From assembly GCA_958431815.1 (NCBI GenBank), contig CAUASB010000004.1, positions 118,987 to 182,986 on the forward strand: a DNA stretch of 64,000 nt. Direction: 5' to 3'. This DNA comes from an uncultured Eggerthella sp. GTDB taxonomy: Bacteria; Actinomycetota; Coriobacteriia; Coriobacteriales; Eggerthellaceae. Within the stretch, counting starts at the first letter, position 1; each line of letters starts with the position of its first letter. Shown one piece after another: positions 51,956 to 61,972 of this stretch. A program made the translations under genes and the position numbers. The notes under the pieces were generated by a model. It ran no database searches. It saw nothing but the letters and a program-made list of their open reading frames with translations, and had not been told where the DNA came from.

Positions 51956-54706
51956 ATGTGGATTGAGAAATTAGCAGTGACTGCCCAAGAGGCATTCAAA
52001 TCTGCGATGGATATTGCATCCAAGCATGAAGCAGCCACTACTGAGCCGCTTCATTTGTTGGCTGCTATCCTTTCCGCAGATGAAAACAATTTGAAGGCTA
52101 TCATCACGCGCATCGGCGCCGATCCGGCTGTCCTGAAGCAGCGTGTTGATGCCGAAGTAGAGCATCAGCCGAAGGTAACCGGCCAGACCTTCATGGGCAT
52201 GGTGGCCCCTTCGCGTGAGTTCGACGGCTTGATGAACAACGCGGAAAAGATCGCCGGCAAGCTCGACGATAACTACATCACCACCGAGCACTTGCTTATC
52301 GCCCTTTCGGAAGATAAGGGCCAGGCGGGCCGCATCTTGAACGACGCCGGCATCAACCGCAAAACCGTGGAAGCTGCTTATCAGGAGCTTCGCGGGGATA
52401 CGCGCGTAACCGATGCCGAATCGAAAGCGGAGTTCGAGGTGCTGGAACAGTACGGCCAGAACCTTACCCAGCAGGCCCGCGAAGGCAAGCTCGACCCGGT
52501 TATCGGTCGTTCCGAGGAAATCCGTCGTACGGTTCAGGTGCTTTCCCGTCGTACGAAGAACAACCCGGTGCTCATCGGCGAGCCTGGCGTTGGCAAGACG
52601 GCAATCGTCGAGGGCTTGGCCCAGCGTATCGTTGCCGGCGACGTACCTTCCAGCCTGAAGGACCGCGAGCTCATCGCGCTCGACCTTCCCGCAATGCTGG
52701 CAGGCGCCAAGTACCGTGGTGAGTTCGAGGACCGCTTGAAGGCAGTGCTTCGCGAAGTGAAGCAGTCCGATGGCCAGATCATCCTGTTCATCGATGAGCT
52801 GCATACCATCGTAGGCGCTGGCTCCACCGGTGACAGCTCCATGGATGCGGGCAATATGCTCAAGCCCGCGCTTGCTCGTGGCGAATTGCACGCCATCGGC
52901 GCTACCACCTTGGACGAGTACCGCAAGTACATCGAAAAGGACGCCGCCCTTGAGCGTCGTTTCCAGCCCGTTATGGTGGGCGAGCCTTCCGTGGAAGACA
53001 CCATCGCTATCCTGCGTGGCCTGAAGGAAAAGTACGAGATCCATCACGGCGTTCGCATCAAGGACTCCGCGTTGGTTGCAGCAGCCGAGCTTTCCAACCG
53101 CTACATCACCGATCGATTCCTGCCCGACAAGGCGATCGATTTGATGGATGAAGCGGCCAGCCGTCTGCGTATCGAAATCGACAGCATGCCTGAGGAAGTC
53201 GATCTGGCCGAGCGCAAGCTCACCCAGATGCAGATCGAAGAGCAGGCGCTGATGAAGGAAACCGACGAGCCCAGCCGCGAGCGCCTGGAGGCTTTGCGCA
53301 AGGAAATCTCTTCTGCACGTGAAGCGCTGGATGCTCAGAAGGCCATGTGGAAGAACGAGAAAGACGTTATCGTCAGCGTTCAGAACCTTAAGGCCGACAT
53401 CGAGGCTGCTCAGATCGAGGAAGAGCAGGCCACCCGTGAAGGCGACCTGGCGCGTGCTTCCGAGCTGCGCTACGGCACCATTCCCTCCTTGCAGCAGAAG
53501 TTGGCGCAGGCCGAAGAGGTTCTGGAAAACCGTCAGCAGGACGGCGCCATCTTGAAGGAAGAGGTTGGCGAAGATGAAATCGCCGAGGTTGTTTCTACTT
53601 GGACGGGCATCCCGGTAACCAAGATGATGCAGGGCGAAATGGCAAAGCTCGTCGACTTGGAAGACAAGCTGCGTGAACGCGTGGTTGGTCAGGACAAGGC
53701 CGTGGCTGCCGTTGCCGGCGCTATCCGTCGTAACCGTGCCGGTCTTTCCGACCCGAACCGCCCCATTGGCAGCTTCCTGTTCCTGGGCCCCACGGGCGTT
53801 GGCAAGACGGAGCTTGCAAAGGCTCTGGCAGAGTACCTGTTCGACACCGAGCGTGCCATGGTTCGTATCGACATGTCCGAGTACATGGAAAAGCACTCCG
53901 TTGCCCGTCTGGTCGGAGCGCCTCCGGGATATGTGGGCTACGACGAGGGCGGCCAGCTTACTGAGGCTGTTCGTCGTAAGCCGTACAGCGTAATCTTGCT
54001 CGACGAGGTGGAAAAGGCACATCCCGATGTGTTCAACATCTTGCTGCAGGTGCTTGACGATGGTCGCCTTACCGATGGCCAGGGTCGTGTAGTCAGCTTC
54101 AAGAACGCCATCATCATCATGACGTCCAACATCGGTTCGCAGTCTATCCGCGAATATGCAGGTGAAGGCCAGAACCAGGGCGCAGGCAATTCTATGGGCA
54201 AGGTGATGGAAGACCTGATGACGGCCGATGTGGAAGTGGCTGCAAAGCGTTTGGCTGAGCTGAACAACAAGATCAACGATGCCCTGCGCAACACCTTCCG
54301 TCCCGAGTTCCTGAACCGTATCGACGAGGTTATTACCTTCAACCCGCTCTCCATCGCGGCAATGGAGCCCATCGTTGGCCTTCAGCTGGCAGACGTGCGC
54401 AAGCGCCTTGCCGATCGCCGCATCGAATTGGTGGTTACGCCTGCTGCTATGGAGCACTTGGCTATCGACGGTTACGACCCGGTATACGGTGCCCGTCCGC
54501 TGCGCCGCCTGATCCAGCGTGAGGTAACCGACCGCGTTGCTACCGAGATCATCAACGGCACGGTGCACGATGGTGCAACCGTAACGGTCGACATCGACGA
54601 CGAGGGCCAGTACTGCTCGAAGGTGGAAAACCGCCACGAGCTCAACGCCTCCGATTCTGATGACGTGGTAGCTCAGGCAGAGCGTTTCCTTGGCGGGGAA
54701 CAGTAA
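51956..54706 (+). CDS. clpB: ATP-dependent disaggregase ClpB
   Basis: A 916-residue Hsp100. The N domain is at 1-150. AAA-1 has GEPGVGKT and IDELHTIVGAG. The M-domain coiled coil (about 405-520) distinguishes ClpB from ClpA/C. AAA-2 has GPTGVGKTELAKALAE and LLDEVEKAHPDVFN. It rescues aggregated proteins with DnaK. ATG 51956 (MWIEKLAVTAQ) has AAAGGAAAG directly upstream, 165 bases after hspR. A promoter of its own is not obvious. Confidence 0.97.
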   Translation: MWIEKLAVTAQEAFKSAMDIASKHEAATTEPLHLLAAILSADENNLKAIITRIGADPAVLKQRVDAEVEHQPKVTGQTFMGMVAPSREFDGLMNNAEKIAGKLDDNYITTEHLLIALSEDKGQAGRILNDAGINRKTVEAAYQELRGDTRVTDAESKAEFEVLEQYGQNLTQQAREGKLDPVIGRSEEIRRTVQVLSRRTKNNPVLIGEPGVGKTAIVEGLAQRIVAGDVPSSLKDRELIALDLPAMLAGAKYRGEFEDRLKAVLREVKQSDGQIILFIDELHTIVGAGSTGDSSMDAGNMLKPALARGELHAIGATTLDEYRKYIEKDAALERRFQPVMVGEPSVEDTIAILRGLKEKYEIHHGVRIKDSALVAAAELSNRYITDRFLPDKAIDLMDEAASRLRIEIDSMPEEVDLAERKLTQMQIEEQALMKETDEPSRERLEALRKEISSAREALDAQKAMWKNEKDVIVSVQNLKADIEAAQIEEEQATREGDLARASELRYGTIPSLQQKLAQAEEVLENRQQDGAILKEEVGEDEIAEVVSTWTGIPVTKMMQGEMAKLVDLEDKLRERVVGQDKAVAAVAGAIRRNRAGLSDPNRPIGSFLFLGPTGVGKTELAKALAEYLFDTERAMVRIDMSEYMEKHSVARLVGAPPGYVGYDEGGQLTEAVRRKPYSVILLDEVEKAHPDVFNILLQVLDDGRLTDGQGRVVSFKNAIIIMTSNIGSQSIREYAGEGQNQGAGNSMGKVMEDLMTADVEVAAKRLAELNNKINDALRNTFRPEFLNRIDEVITFNPLSIAAMEPIVGLQLADVRKRLADRRIELVVTPAAMEHLAIDGYDPVYGARPLRRLIQREVTDRVATEIINGTVHDGATVTVDIDDEGQYCSKVENRHELNASDSDDVVAQAERFLGGEQ

Positions 54707-54731
54707 TCCAGTGAAGGCTTAGCGTTCTTCG

Positions 54732-54769
54732 AAAGCCGTCCTTCCGAAAGGGAGGGCGGCTTTTTCTTT
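54732..54769 (+). terminator. Terminator of the heat-shock cluster
   Basis: AAAGCCGTCCTTCC pairs with GGGAGGGCGGCTTT around GAAA and is followed by TTCTTT. Between 54770 and 55013 I see only a possible TACACT -10 near 54987. Confidence 0.93.
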
Positions 54770-55013
54770 GCGGGCCAGTAGGGAAAACGGAGCAATTTTT
54801 CTGTCGGACTGAGCGGGTCGTGCTGGGTGTACCTGGCTGGGTTGGATGGGCTGCAAGGTTTCGTGCCCTAAGTGGCAACAGAGCCCCGCTGGCTGAAACC
54901 GTATCAAAACCGCACCGATTTCTTCCGTTTATTCCTGGACATGTTTTGTATGGGCGTTCCCTATGGGTGTTTTACCTGATAAACCGCTACACTAATTCTC
55001 AAACCATCGCCAA

Positions 55014-57884
55014 ATGGGGAGGACACCCACGGAAAAGGCGCTTACAAAAACGAAGCTTACGGTAGCTGTTTGCATAGCAGCTCTGCTTGCTACGCTCTTT
55101 TGCTGCCAGCCCGCCTTTGCCGACGAATCTTCCCAGACCCAAGATTCAACATCTTCCCAGCAGGCGGTTTCGACCACCGTGAAGGTTGGCTACTACGAAT
55201 CGCGCAACTTCCAGGAAGGCGCCGAAGAGGGCCAGCCGAAAAGCGGGTACGGTTACGAATACTTGCAGCGCATGGGTTCCTATGCCGGGTGGAACTTTGA
55301 ATACGAGTACGGCACCTGGAACGACCTATATCAGAAGCTTGCCAACGGTGAAATCGACATGATGGCAGGTGTCTCTCGCAGCGAACAGCATGAAGAGCAA
55401 GTGCTGTTTCCCTATGCCAGCATGCTCAGCGAAACGTTCTATATCTACAAGAACGTAAACGACCCCTCTATGAGCGGCGGCGATTACCCCTCTTTCTCCG
55501 GTAAGAACATTGGAGTAACGGAAGGGTCCAGCGCAAAAAGCGCGTTCGAAACCTGGAAGGCGGAAAACAACTGCGCCGCCAACGAGAAGCCGTTCGCATC
55601 GATGAAGGAATGCTACGAGGCATTTCAACGCGGTGAAATCGACGCTTTGGTGAGCTCCGATAACGTGGTGAACGGCTATACCGACATTCAGCCCATTGAA
55701 ATTGTGGGCAAGGAAGCTTATTACTTGGCGGTATCAAAGCAACGCACCGACCTGCTTTCTCAGGCGAACGAGGTGCTGCCCATACTGAACAGCCTCGACC
55801 GCAGCTTCCTGGTAGATCTTCAAAGCCGGTATGCCGTCGACACTACGGTGAATGCCTACCTTACTCCCAAGGAACAGGAATGGACTGAGTCCCATCAAGC
55901 GCTTACAGTGGGCTATCTGAACAACTACCTGCCCTATTGCTCTACCGAAAGCGATGGCTCGCCCACTGGCTTGATGGTCGATGTCATTCCCACCATCCTC
56001 GACAAGATTCCGGGAAATTGGTCGCCCGAAATCGAGTACCGCGCATTCGACAGTCAGTTCGAGCTCATCGATGCACTGAAGCAAGGTGAAGTCGATCTGG
56101 CCTTTCCGGTAGGAGGGGAAACCTGGTACGCCGAACAGCAGGGATATCTGCGCAGTTCTTCGGTGGCTTCCCTTGTTATGGACCTGGTAGTTCCCCAGTC
56201 GTACAACACCGAGAACATGGCATCGTGCATTGCCATTAACCGCAACAATGCGATGCAGCTGAGCTACGTCGAAACCTATTTCCCCAACGCCCGCACTGTC
56301 GAGTGCGATTCGATTGAAGATTGCTTTACGGCAGTGAAGAACGGTCGGGCTACCTCGACGGTGGTAAACGGCTTGCGTGCAACCGCCTTGCTCAATTCCG
56401 AGCCCAAGCTGGTTGCCATTCAGCTTCCCGAAACTGACGACAGGTGCTTTGGCGTGGCGTCGGGCAACGGCGAACTGCTGCAGCTGGTGAACCGCGGCGT
56501 TGACATCGTGGGGTCCGACTACAGCACCAACGCTTCCTACGCGTACACCAAGGAATTGTTCAAGTACACCTGGACCGATTTCATCCGCGACAACTGGGTC
56601 AGTGCTTTGCTGATTGTTGTGGCAATCACGGCTCTGATCGTGTTCCTTTTGGTGCGTCGTTTCCGCAATCTCAAAAGCCAAACGGAGCATGAAGCGGCTA
56701 TGAACAAGCAGCTGGAAGATGCCCTGGCGCAAGCCGAAAGCGCCAACCATGCCAAAGACATGCTGTTGCGCAATCTTTCCCACGACATCCGCACGCCGCT
56801 CAATGGCATTCTTGGTGCAATGGAATTGAACACCACTGCAGCGGGTAGCGATGGTGCGAAGTCGAGCTTGACGAAGGCGCGCGGTGCATCACGCCAGCTG
56901 GTGAGCCTGGTAGACGATCTGCTGGAAATCAATACGATTCGAAGCGGCGAAGTTAAGCTTGTCGAAAAGGAATTTTTCCTTGCTGATAGCGTAGACAAGG
57001 TCATGGTTTCGGAATATCCGTTCGCTGAAGCGGCAAACGTGCATCTGGAGCTTCAAGCGCTCCCCGCATCGCTGCGCACCACGAAAGTACGCGGCAGCGC
57101 CGAGTTCCTGCGCAAGATTCTTGCCAACGTCATCGACAATGCGGTGCGCTACAACAAGGCGAACGGCTCGGTGTTTGTCAACGCCGCCCTTTCCCAGCCC
57201 GAAAACGGCATGGCACAGTTTACCTGCACGGTGAAAGACACTGGCATCGGCATGGGCGAAGAAACCCTGAAGCGTGTGTCCGAGCCCTTCTTCCAGGCGG
57301 ACGAAGGTGCCCGGTCCCAGTACCCTGGTTCCGGCTTGGGCATGTCCATTGTCGCCGATTTGCTTCATATGATGAACGGCACCAGCGACATCAAAAGCAC
57401 GCCGGGCAAGGGCACGGTGGTAACGCTTCGCATCCCGTTTGCCGTAGTGTGCGAGAATTGCGACTCCGATACCCCTTCGAAGGATGCCGATGGCGGCATT
57501 GCGGGCATGCACGTTCTTCTCGCGGAAGACAACGAACTCAACCGTGAAGTTACCCAGTGTATCTTGCAGCAGATGGGCGTGGAAGTAACCTGCGCGTGCG
57601 ATGGCGCCGAAGCGGTTGCCATGTTCAAGGATTCTGAAGTGGGGCAGTTCGATGCCGTTCTGATGGACATCATGATGCCGGTGATGGACGGCCTTGAAGC
57701 GGCGAAGGCCATTCGTGCACTTGACCGCGCCGATTCCAAGGTGCCCATCATCGCAACCACGGCAAAGGTTACCGAAGAAGATTGTCAGGCGGTGTTCGCG
57801 GCGGGAATGGACGACCATCTTGCTAAGCCCCTCGAACCCGACGCTTTGGTTGCCACCTTGCTCAGGCATCGCCGCGCTCAGTAG
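55014..57884 (+). CDS. BvgS/EvgS-type hybrid sensor histidine kinase with two periplasmic binding domains
   Basis: 956 residues. A signal peptide (about 12-36) precedes two solute-binding-3 domains (about 55-275 and 290-505; VKVGYYESRNF and LTVGYLNNYLPYC openings). A transmembrane segment spans about 529-550, then a linker helix. HisKA has SHDIRTPLNG with His590; the ATPase has NVIDNAVRYNKANG, KDTGIGMG and GSGLGMSIV. A receiver has LLAEDNELNREV and Asp885 in LMDIMMPVMDG. It likely senses small amino-acid-like ligands. No Hpt domain or response regulator is adjacent. ATG 55014 lacks a clear ribosome site. Confidence 0.92.
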   Translation: MGRTPTEKALTKTKLTVAVCIAALLATLFCCQPAFADESSQTQDSTSSQQAVSTTVKVGYYESRNFQEGAEEGQPKSGYGYEYLQRMGSYAGWNFEYEYGTWNDLYQKLANGEIDMMAGVSRSEQHEEQVLFPYASMLSETFYIYKNVNDPSMSGGDYPSFSGKNIGVTEGSSAKSAFETWKAENNCAANEKPFASMKECYEAFQRGEIDALVSSDNVVNGYTDIQPIEIVGKEAYYLAVSKQRTDLLSQANEVLPILNSLDRSFLVDLQSRYAVDTTVNAYLTPKEQEWTESHQALTVGYLNNYLPYCSTESDGSPTGLMVDVIPTILDKIPGNWSPEIEYRAFDSQFELIDALKQGEVDLAFPVGGETWYAEQQGYLRSSSVASLVMDLVVPQSYNTENMASCIAINRNNAMQLSYVETYFPNARTVECDSIEDCFTAVKNGRATSTVVNGLRATALLNSEPKLVAIQLPETDDRCFGVASGNGELLQLVNRGVDIVGSDYSTNASYAYTKELFKYTWTDFIRDNWVSALLIVVAITALIVFLLVRRFRNLKSQTEHEAAMNKQLEDALAQAESANHAKDMLLRNLSHDIRTPLNGILGAMELNTTAAGSDGAKSSLTKARGASRQLVSLVDDLLEINTIRSGEVKLVEKEFFLADSVDKVMVSEYPFAEAANVHLELQALPASLRTTKVRGSAEFLRKILANVIDNAVRYNKANGSVFVNAALSQPENGMAQFTCTVKDTGIGMGEETLKRVSEPFFQADEGARSQYPGSGLGMSIVADLLHMMNGTSDIKSTPGKGTVVTLRIPFAVVCENCDSDTPSKDADGGIAGMHVLLAEDNELNREVTQCILQQMGVEVTCACDGAEAVAMFKDSEVGQFDAVLMDIMMPVMDGLEAAKAIRALDRADSKVPIIATTAKVTEEDCQAVFAAGMDDHLAKPLEPDALVATLLRHRRAQ

Positions 57885-58278
57885 GGCGCCCTTTCGTCCA
57901 CTTCATTGGGCGAGTGAGTTTTGTGCTCCGATTTTCCGCTTACCTTGTTGGCCATCATGGCCGCCATGAACCATTTCGTTGGTTTTTGCCGTTTACCTGC
58001 GGTGAACGGCGTACAAATGCCGTTCACGCTCTGCTAACGGCGATTTTGCCCACTGTTTCCCGTTGCGTAACAAAAAGGTAACGCCTGCTTGCGAACATTC
58101 AAGCATCGTTTCCCCCCGACGCGGAAAGCACGGTAACGCTACGGTGTTCGTTTGCTCCTGTTCTCTTTGAAACCTCGGCTTCATCGTCTCGGTCAGAAGA
58201 CGAAGCGGATGTTTCGCAGGCAACGCTCCGGTAGCGCCCCCTTCCTTTCCGTGCCAAACGAGCAGAAAGGAAGCAACC
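57885..58278 (+). other. Intergenic region before the alanine symporter
   Basis: A 394-base gap. GTGAACGGC (58002-58010) pairs with GCCGTTCAC (58019-58027) and may terminate the kinase transcript. Further hairpins near 58168-58204 lie in the presumed leader of the symporter. I found no glycine riboswitch consensus and no gene. Confidence 0.5.
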
Positions 58279-59781
58279 ATGGAAGCGTTCATCGAATCCT
58301 TCTCGGCGGGTGTCGACGCGGTCGATAGCTTCGTGTGGGGCTGGGCTCTTATCTGGCTGTTGCTGGGTACCCATCTCTTCATGACTATCAGAACGGGCTT
58401 CATCCAAAGAAAGATCCCCACGGCAATCAAGCTGTCCGTTTCCAAGAACGACCCGTATGCGGAAGGTGATATTTCCCAGTTCGGCGCTCTTACTACGGCG
58501 CTTGCCGCAACCATCGGCACCGGCAACATCGTGGGCGTGGCAACGGGTCTTCTGTGCGGCGGCCCAGGCGCAATCTTCTGGATGTGGCTCACCGGCGTAT
58601 TCGGCATTGCAACCAAGTACTCCGAAACCTACATTTCCATGAAGTACCGCGTGAAGGACGGCAACGGCCGCATGATCGGCGGTGCAATGTACGCGCTGGA
58701 GCGTGGCTTCAAGCATAAGGGCCTGGGCAAGTTCCTGGCCGTGTTGTTCGCCCTGTTCACTGCTATTGCCTCTTTCGGCATCGGCGCTTCGGTGCAGTCC
58801 AACTCCCTTGCCGGCGCCCTTACCTCTTCTAGCATCATCCCCGGTGCGGCAGATATTCCCACGTGGGCAATCGGCATCGTGGTTACCATTTTGGTTGCTA
58901 TCGTCATCATCGGCGGCCTGAAGAAGGTTTCCAAGGTGTGCGAAAAGTTGGTTCCTATCATGGCCATCTTCTACGTTGCCTGTTGCCTTATCATCATCGG
59001 CATGAACGGTGCATATCTGTGGGATGCCGTGGTAACCATTGTTTCCTGCGCCTTCACCGGCCAGGCGGCTTTCGGCGGTGCCGTCGGTTCGGGCATCATG
59101 CTCGCTCTGCAATACGGCTTCAAGCGCGGCTTGTTCTCCAACGAATCCGGCCTTGGCTCTGCTCCGTTGGTTGCCGCTTCGGCAATTTCCAAGAATCCTG
59201 CCCGTCAGGCTCTGGTTTCCATGTCCGGCACGTTCTGGGACACCGTGGTTATCTGCCTTATCACCGGCCTGATGCTGGTAACCTCCCTTTTGGCGAACCC
59301 CGACTTGGCCGCCATGTACAACAACACGGTGCTTGCCAATAGCGACATGAGCTTCGACGCGGCCCTCGGTATCTTCTCGGGTGGCGCAGCGTTGGCCACG
59401 GCATGCTTCGAGAGCATCCCCGTGCTTGGTCCTTTGGTGCTGGTAGTTGGCCTTCTGTGCTTCACCTATTCCACGATGCTTGGCTGGTCCCAATACGGCG
59501 ACCGCGCCATCACCTACCTGTTCGGCACCAAGGGCATTCGCCCCTATCAGGTGGTGTTCCTGGTGTTCGTGTTCTGGGGTTGCATCGGCGGCGGCGACTT
59601 GGTTTGGAACCTTTCCGACATTTCCAACGCATTGATGGCCGTCCCCAACTGCATTGCCGTGCTGGCTCTTTCGGGCGTTATCGCCAAGGGCACCAAGTAC
59701 TGGGTATATGAAGGCCGCCTGGAAGAAGAGGATCCCACTCAGATTCCCACGGTTGCCACGGTCGATCACCCAAAGGCGTAG
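58279..59781 (+). CDS. Sodium:alanine symporter (AGCS family)
   Basis: A 500-residue transporter with about eleven membrane segments. Family blocks are GDISQFGALTTALAATIGTGNIVGVATGLL, GPGAIFWMWLTGVFGIATKYSE, the FSNESGLGSAPLVAA stretch (NESG signature) and YSTMLGWSQYGDRA. It imports alanine or glycine with sodium. Some AGCS proteins also take D-alanine. The ATG at 58279 follows AGAAAGGAAGC. It lies 300 bases upstream of D-amino-acid genes, which suggests a shared role. Confidence 0.93.
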   Translation: MEAFIESFSAGVDAVDSFVWGWALIWLLLGTHLFMTIRTGFIQRKIPTAIKLSVSKNDPYAEGDISQFGALTTALAATIGTGNIVGVATGLLCGGPGAIFWMWLTGVFGIATKYSETYISMKYRVKDGNGRMIGGAMYALERGFKHKGLGKFLAVLFALFTAIASFGIGASVQSNSLAGALTSSSIIPGAADIPTWAIGIVVTILVAIVIIGGLKKVSKVCEKLVPIMAIFYVACCLIIIGMNGAYLWDAVVTIVSCAFTGQAAFGGAVGSGIMLALQYGFKRGLFSNESGLGSAPLVAASAISKNPARQALVSMSGTFWDTVVICLITGLMLVTSLLANPDLAAMYNNTVLANSDMSFDAALGIFSGGAALATACFESIPVLGPLVLVVGLLCFTYSTMLGWSQYGDRAITYLFGTKGIRPYQVVFLVFVFWGCIGGGDLVWNLSDISNALMAVPNCIAVLALSGVIAKGTKYWVYEGRLEEEDPTQIPTVATVDHPKA

Positions 59782-59862
59782 TGCACAATCCGCTAGCCGC
59801 ATAAATCAGCTGCATCAATGTGCGGCATAGGCAACAACGGTATGCTCCACAGCATTGGAAAA

Positions 59863-59891
59863 CAGAAGGACTTCGTTAAGAAGTCCTTCTG
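59863..59891 (+). terminator. Terminator-like hairpin after the symporter
   Basis: CAGAAGGACTTC (59863-59874) pairs perfectly with GAAGTCCTTCTG (59880-59891), with a weak T tail. The remaining DNA to 60077 contains the presumed promoter of the next operon but no clear hexamers. Confidence 0.75.
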
Positions 59892-60077
59892 TTGCGTCGG
59901 GGGATGTTTAGCAATGCTGAAAGCAGTTTAAACAGACCGTAATGTTACGTCTTCGGTAATGAAAGCGTATGGAAACAATTGGATAGTACGGTTGCAGGGT
60001 ACTCAGAAAAGCACCTGCAACCTGCGGAAACGGTAGATTTCTCGGCGATTCGGGAAAAGAGCGAAGGAGCTTCCATT

Positions 60078-60923
60078 ATGGAAAACCTCGGATACTACAA
60101 CGGCAAATTTGGCCCCTTGGATGAAATGACCATCCCCATGAACGACCGCGTTCATTGGTTCGGCGACGGCGTCTACGATGCCGGCCCTGCCCGCAATTAC
60201 AAGATCTTCGCCATCGACGAGCACATCGACCGCTTCTTCAACAGCGCCAAGCTTCTGGAAATCGAAATGCCCTGCACCAAGCAGGAACTGAAAGATTTGC
60301 TGAACAAGTTGGTGAAGGAAGTTGATACGGGCGATTTGTTCGTGTACTACCAAGTAACGCGTGGCACTGGCATTCGCGACCATGCGTTCACGAAAGGCCC
60401 CGGCAACCTGTGGGTAATGCTCAAGCCCGCTTCCATTTCCGATGGCGTGAAGCCCATCAAGCTCATCACCGAGCCGGACACGCGCTTTTTCCACTGCAAC
60501 ATCAAGACGCTGAACCTTATTCCCTCGGTTATGGCAACGGAAAAGGCCAAGCGCGCTGGCTGCCAAGAAACCGTGTTCTACCGTGAAGGCGGCCGCATCA
60601 CCGAATGCGCGCACAGCAACGTGCACATCATCAAGAACGGCGAGCTGTACACCGCTCCGCTCGACAACCTTATTCTGCCGGGCATCGCGCGCAAGCACCT
60701 CGTCGAAGCGTGCGGCCGCCTGGGCATCCCCGTGCATGAAGAGCCCTATTATCTGGAAGACCTGTTCAATGCTGAAGAAGTGCTGGTAACCAGCTCCAGC
60801 AACCTGTGCCTGCACGCCAACGAAATCGACGGTAAGCCCGTAGGGGGCAAGCAGCCCGAACTGATTGAGTCTTTGCGTAAGTCGGTGCTCGACGAATTCC
60901 TTGAGGCAACCAACGTAGACTAG
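60078..60923 (+). CDS. dat: D-amino-acid aminotransferase (fold IV PLP enzyme)
   Basis: A 281-residue class IV aminotransferase of D-alanine transaminase length. RVHWFGDGVYDAG starts the fold. The PLP lysine is Lys143 in CNIKTLNLIPSVMA, very close to the CDIKSLNLL block of Bacillus Dat. EGGRITECAHSNVHII and LPGIARKHLVE follow. It moves the amino group between D-amino acids and keto acids (D-Ala plus 2-oxoglutarate gives pyruvate plus D-Glu). ATG 60078 has AAGGAG upstream. A branched-chain aminotransferase role is less likely. Confidence 0.85.
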   Translation: MENLGYYNGKFGPLDEMTIPMNDRVHWFGDGVYDAGPARNYKIFAIDEHIDRFFNSAKLLEIEMPCTKQELKDLLNKLVKEVDTGDLFVYYQVTRGTGIRDHAFTKGPGNLWVMLKPASISDGVKPIKLITEPDTRFFHCNIKTLNLIPSVMATEKAKRAGCQETVFYREGGRITECAHSNVHIIKNGELYTAPLDNLILPGIARKHLVEACGRLGIPVHEEPYYLEDLFNAEEVLVTSSSNLCLHANEIDGKPVGGKQPELIESLRKSVLDEFLEATNVD

Positions 60924-60934
60924 GTGACATTCTC

Positions 60935-61852
60935 ATGAGCGCACAACCTGCCAACACCGTAACCGACGTCGAGGTCCCAGAAGAATCCATCCATGGCTAT
61001 GCGGCCAAGTGGGTATCCGCCGAACCGCCCAAGTCGGTAGAGGAAGCGATTCTGCGCCATTCGTGGCGCGGCATGCTCGAGTTGAGCAAGTTCGTCTCTC
61101 CCACGTATTGCCATGATGCGGCACAGCAGATTCTTTCTTGGCCTCGCGGGAAGGTGCTTGTTACCACGGGCTTCTTTGTGGCGGGCCAGCCGGAAACCGA
61201 CGGACCGGCGGGGACCATGGTGCTGGCGCGTGCGCTCAAAATACTGGGCTTCACGCCCGTTATCGTTGCGGAGCCCTTCGCGCGCGAATACTTCCGCTTG
61301 CAGGACTTTGCGGTAGAACCAGTGCTCCCCAAAAACGATGCGGCCTTCTACGGGCGCATGCTGAAAGAACATGCGCCCGTGGGCCTTGTCTCCATCGAAC
61401 GTTGTGGCCGCAATGCTGAAAACGACTATTGCAACATGCGCGGCGAATCGGTGGCAGCGCTTACTTCCTGCGTCGATGAGCTGTTCCTGCAGGCGAAGGG
61501 CATCGTTCCCACCGTTGGGGTGGGCGATGGCGGCAACGAAATCGGCATGGGCAACTTGGCGGGCGAAATCCGCGAAAGCCTGGATCTTTCCCCCTGCACG
61601 GTGGAAGTAGACAACCTGGTGCTTGCCAGCGTTTCGAACTGGGGTGCCTACGGCATTGCGGCCTGCCTCGAAGAGCTGTCGGGAACCACGTTGCTCCCAG
61701 AATGGCAGGAGGTCTACGATTTCCTGGTTCGCACCGTTGAGCTGGGAAGTGTCGATGGCGTAACGCGTGAACCCGTTGCCACAGTAGACGGCTATGCTCT
61801 TTCCGTAAGCCAGAACGTTTATCAAAACTTGCTTGGCCTTATTCGCCATTAA
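60935..61852 (+). CDS. D-glutamate cyclase-like protein (DUF4392)
   Basis: A 305-residue protein with the DUF4392 blocks VLVTTGFFVAGQPETDGPAG, SIERCGRNAENDYCNMRG, VGVGDGGNEIGMGN and VLASVSNWGAYGIAA. The family includes the mammalian mitochondrial D-glutamate cyclase, which converts D-glutamate to 5-oxo-D-proline. It starts 12 bases after the aminotransferase (ATG 60935, AGGTGA upstream), so D-Glu made by the upstream enzyme is an obvious substrate. Activity in this bacterium is inference. Confidence 0.85.
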   Translation: MSAQPANTVTDVEVPEESIHGYAAKWVSAEPPKSVEEAILRHSWRGMLELSKFVSPTYCHDAAQQILSWPRGKVLVTTGFFVAGQPETDGPAGTMVLARALKILGFTPVIVAEPFAREYFRLQDFAVEPVLPKNDAAFYGRMLKEHAPVGLVSIERCGRNAENDYCNMRGESVAALTSCVDELFLQAKGIVPTVGVGDGGNEIGMGNLAGEIRESLDLSPCTVEVDNLVLASVSNWGAYGIAACLEELSGTTLLPEWQEVYDFLVRTVELGSVDGVTREPVATVDGYALSVSQNVYQNLLGLIRH

Positions 61853-61972
61853 CCGCGCCTGAAAACCACTCGCCAGGGAAGTGAACCCCGCCCCTTTCGC
61901 GAAAGTCCGATGAGCGCTAGCGTGCAACGCTGAAAACATGCACATCTAACGTTCAAAAGGCGAAAGGTTACC

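Noticed and set aside
51971..54637. Very long open frame antisense to clpB (888 codons)
   Set aside because: It mirrors the codon bias of clpB, has no ribosome site and shows no family similarity. The same holds for long antisense frames over typA, gyrA, dnaK, the hybrid kinase and the FAD-oxidase gene.
57885..58278. Glycine riboswitch upstream of the AGCS symporter
   Set aside because: AGCS genes are often preceded by one, but the conserved aptamer core could not be found on either strand.
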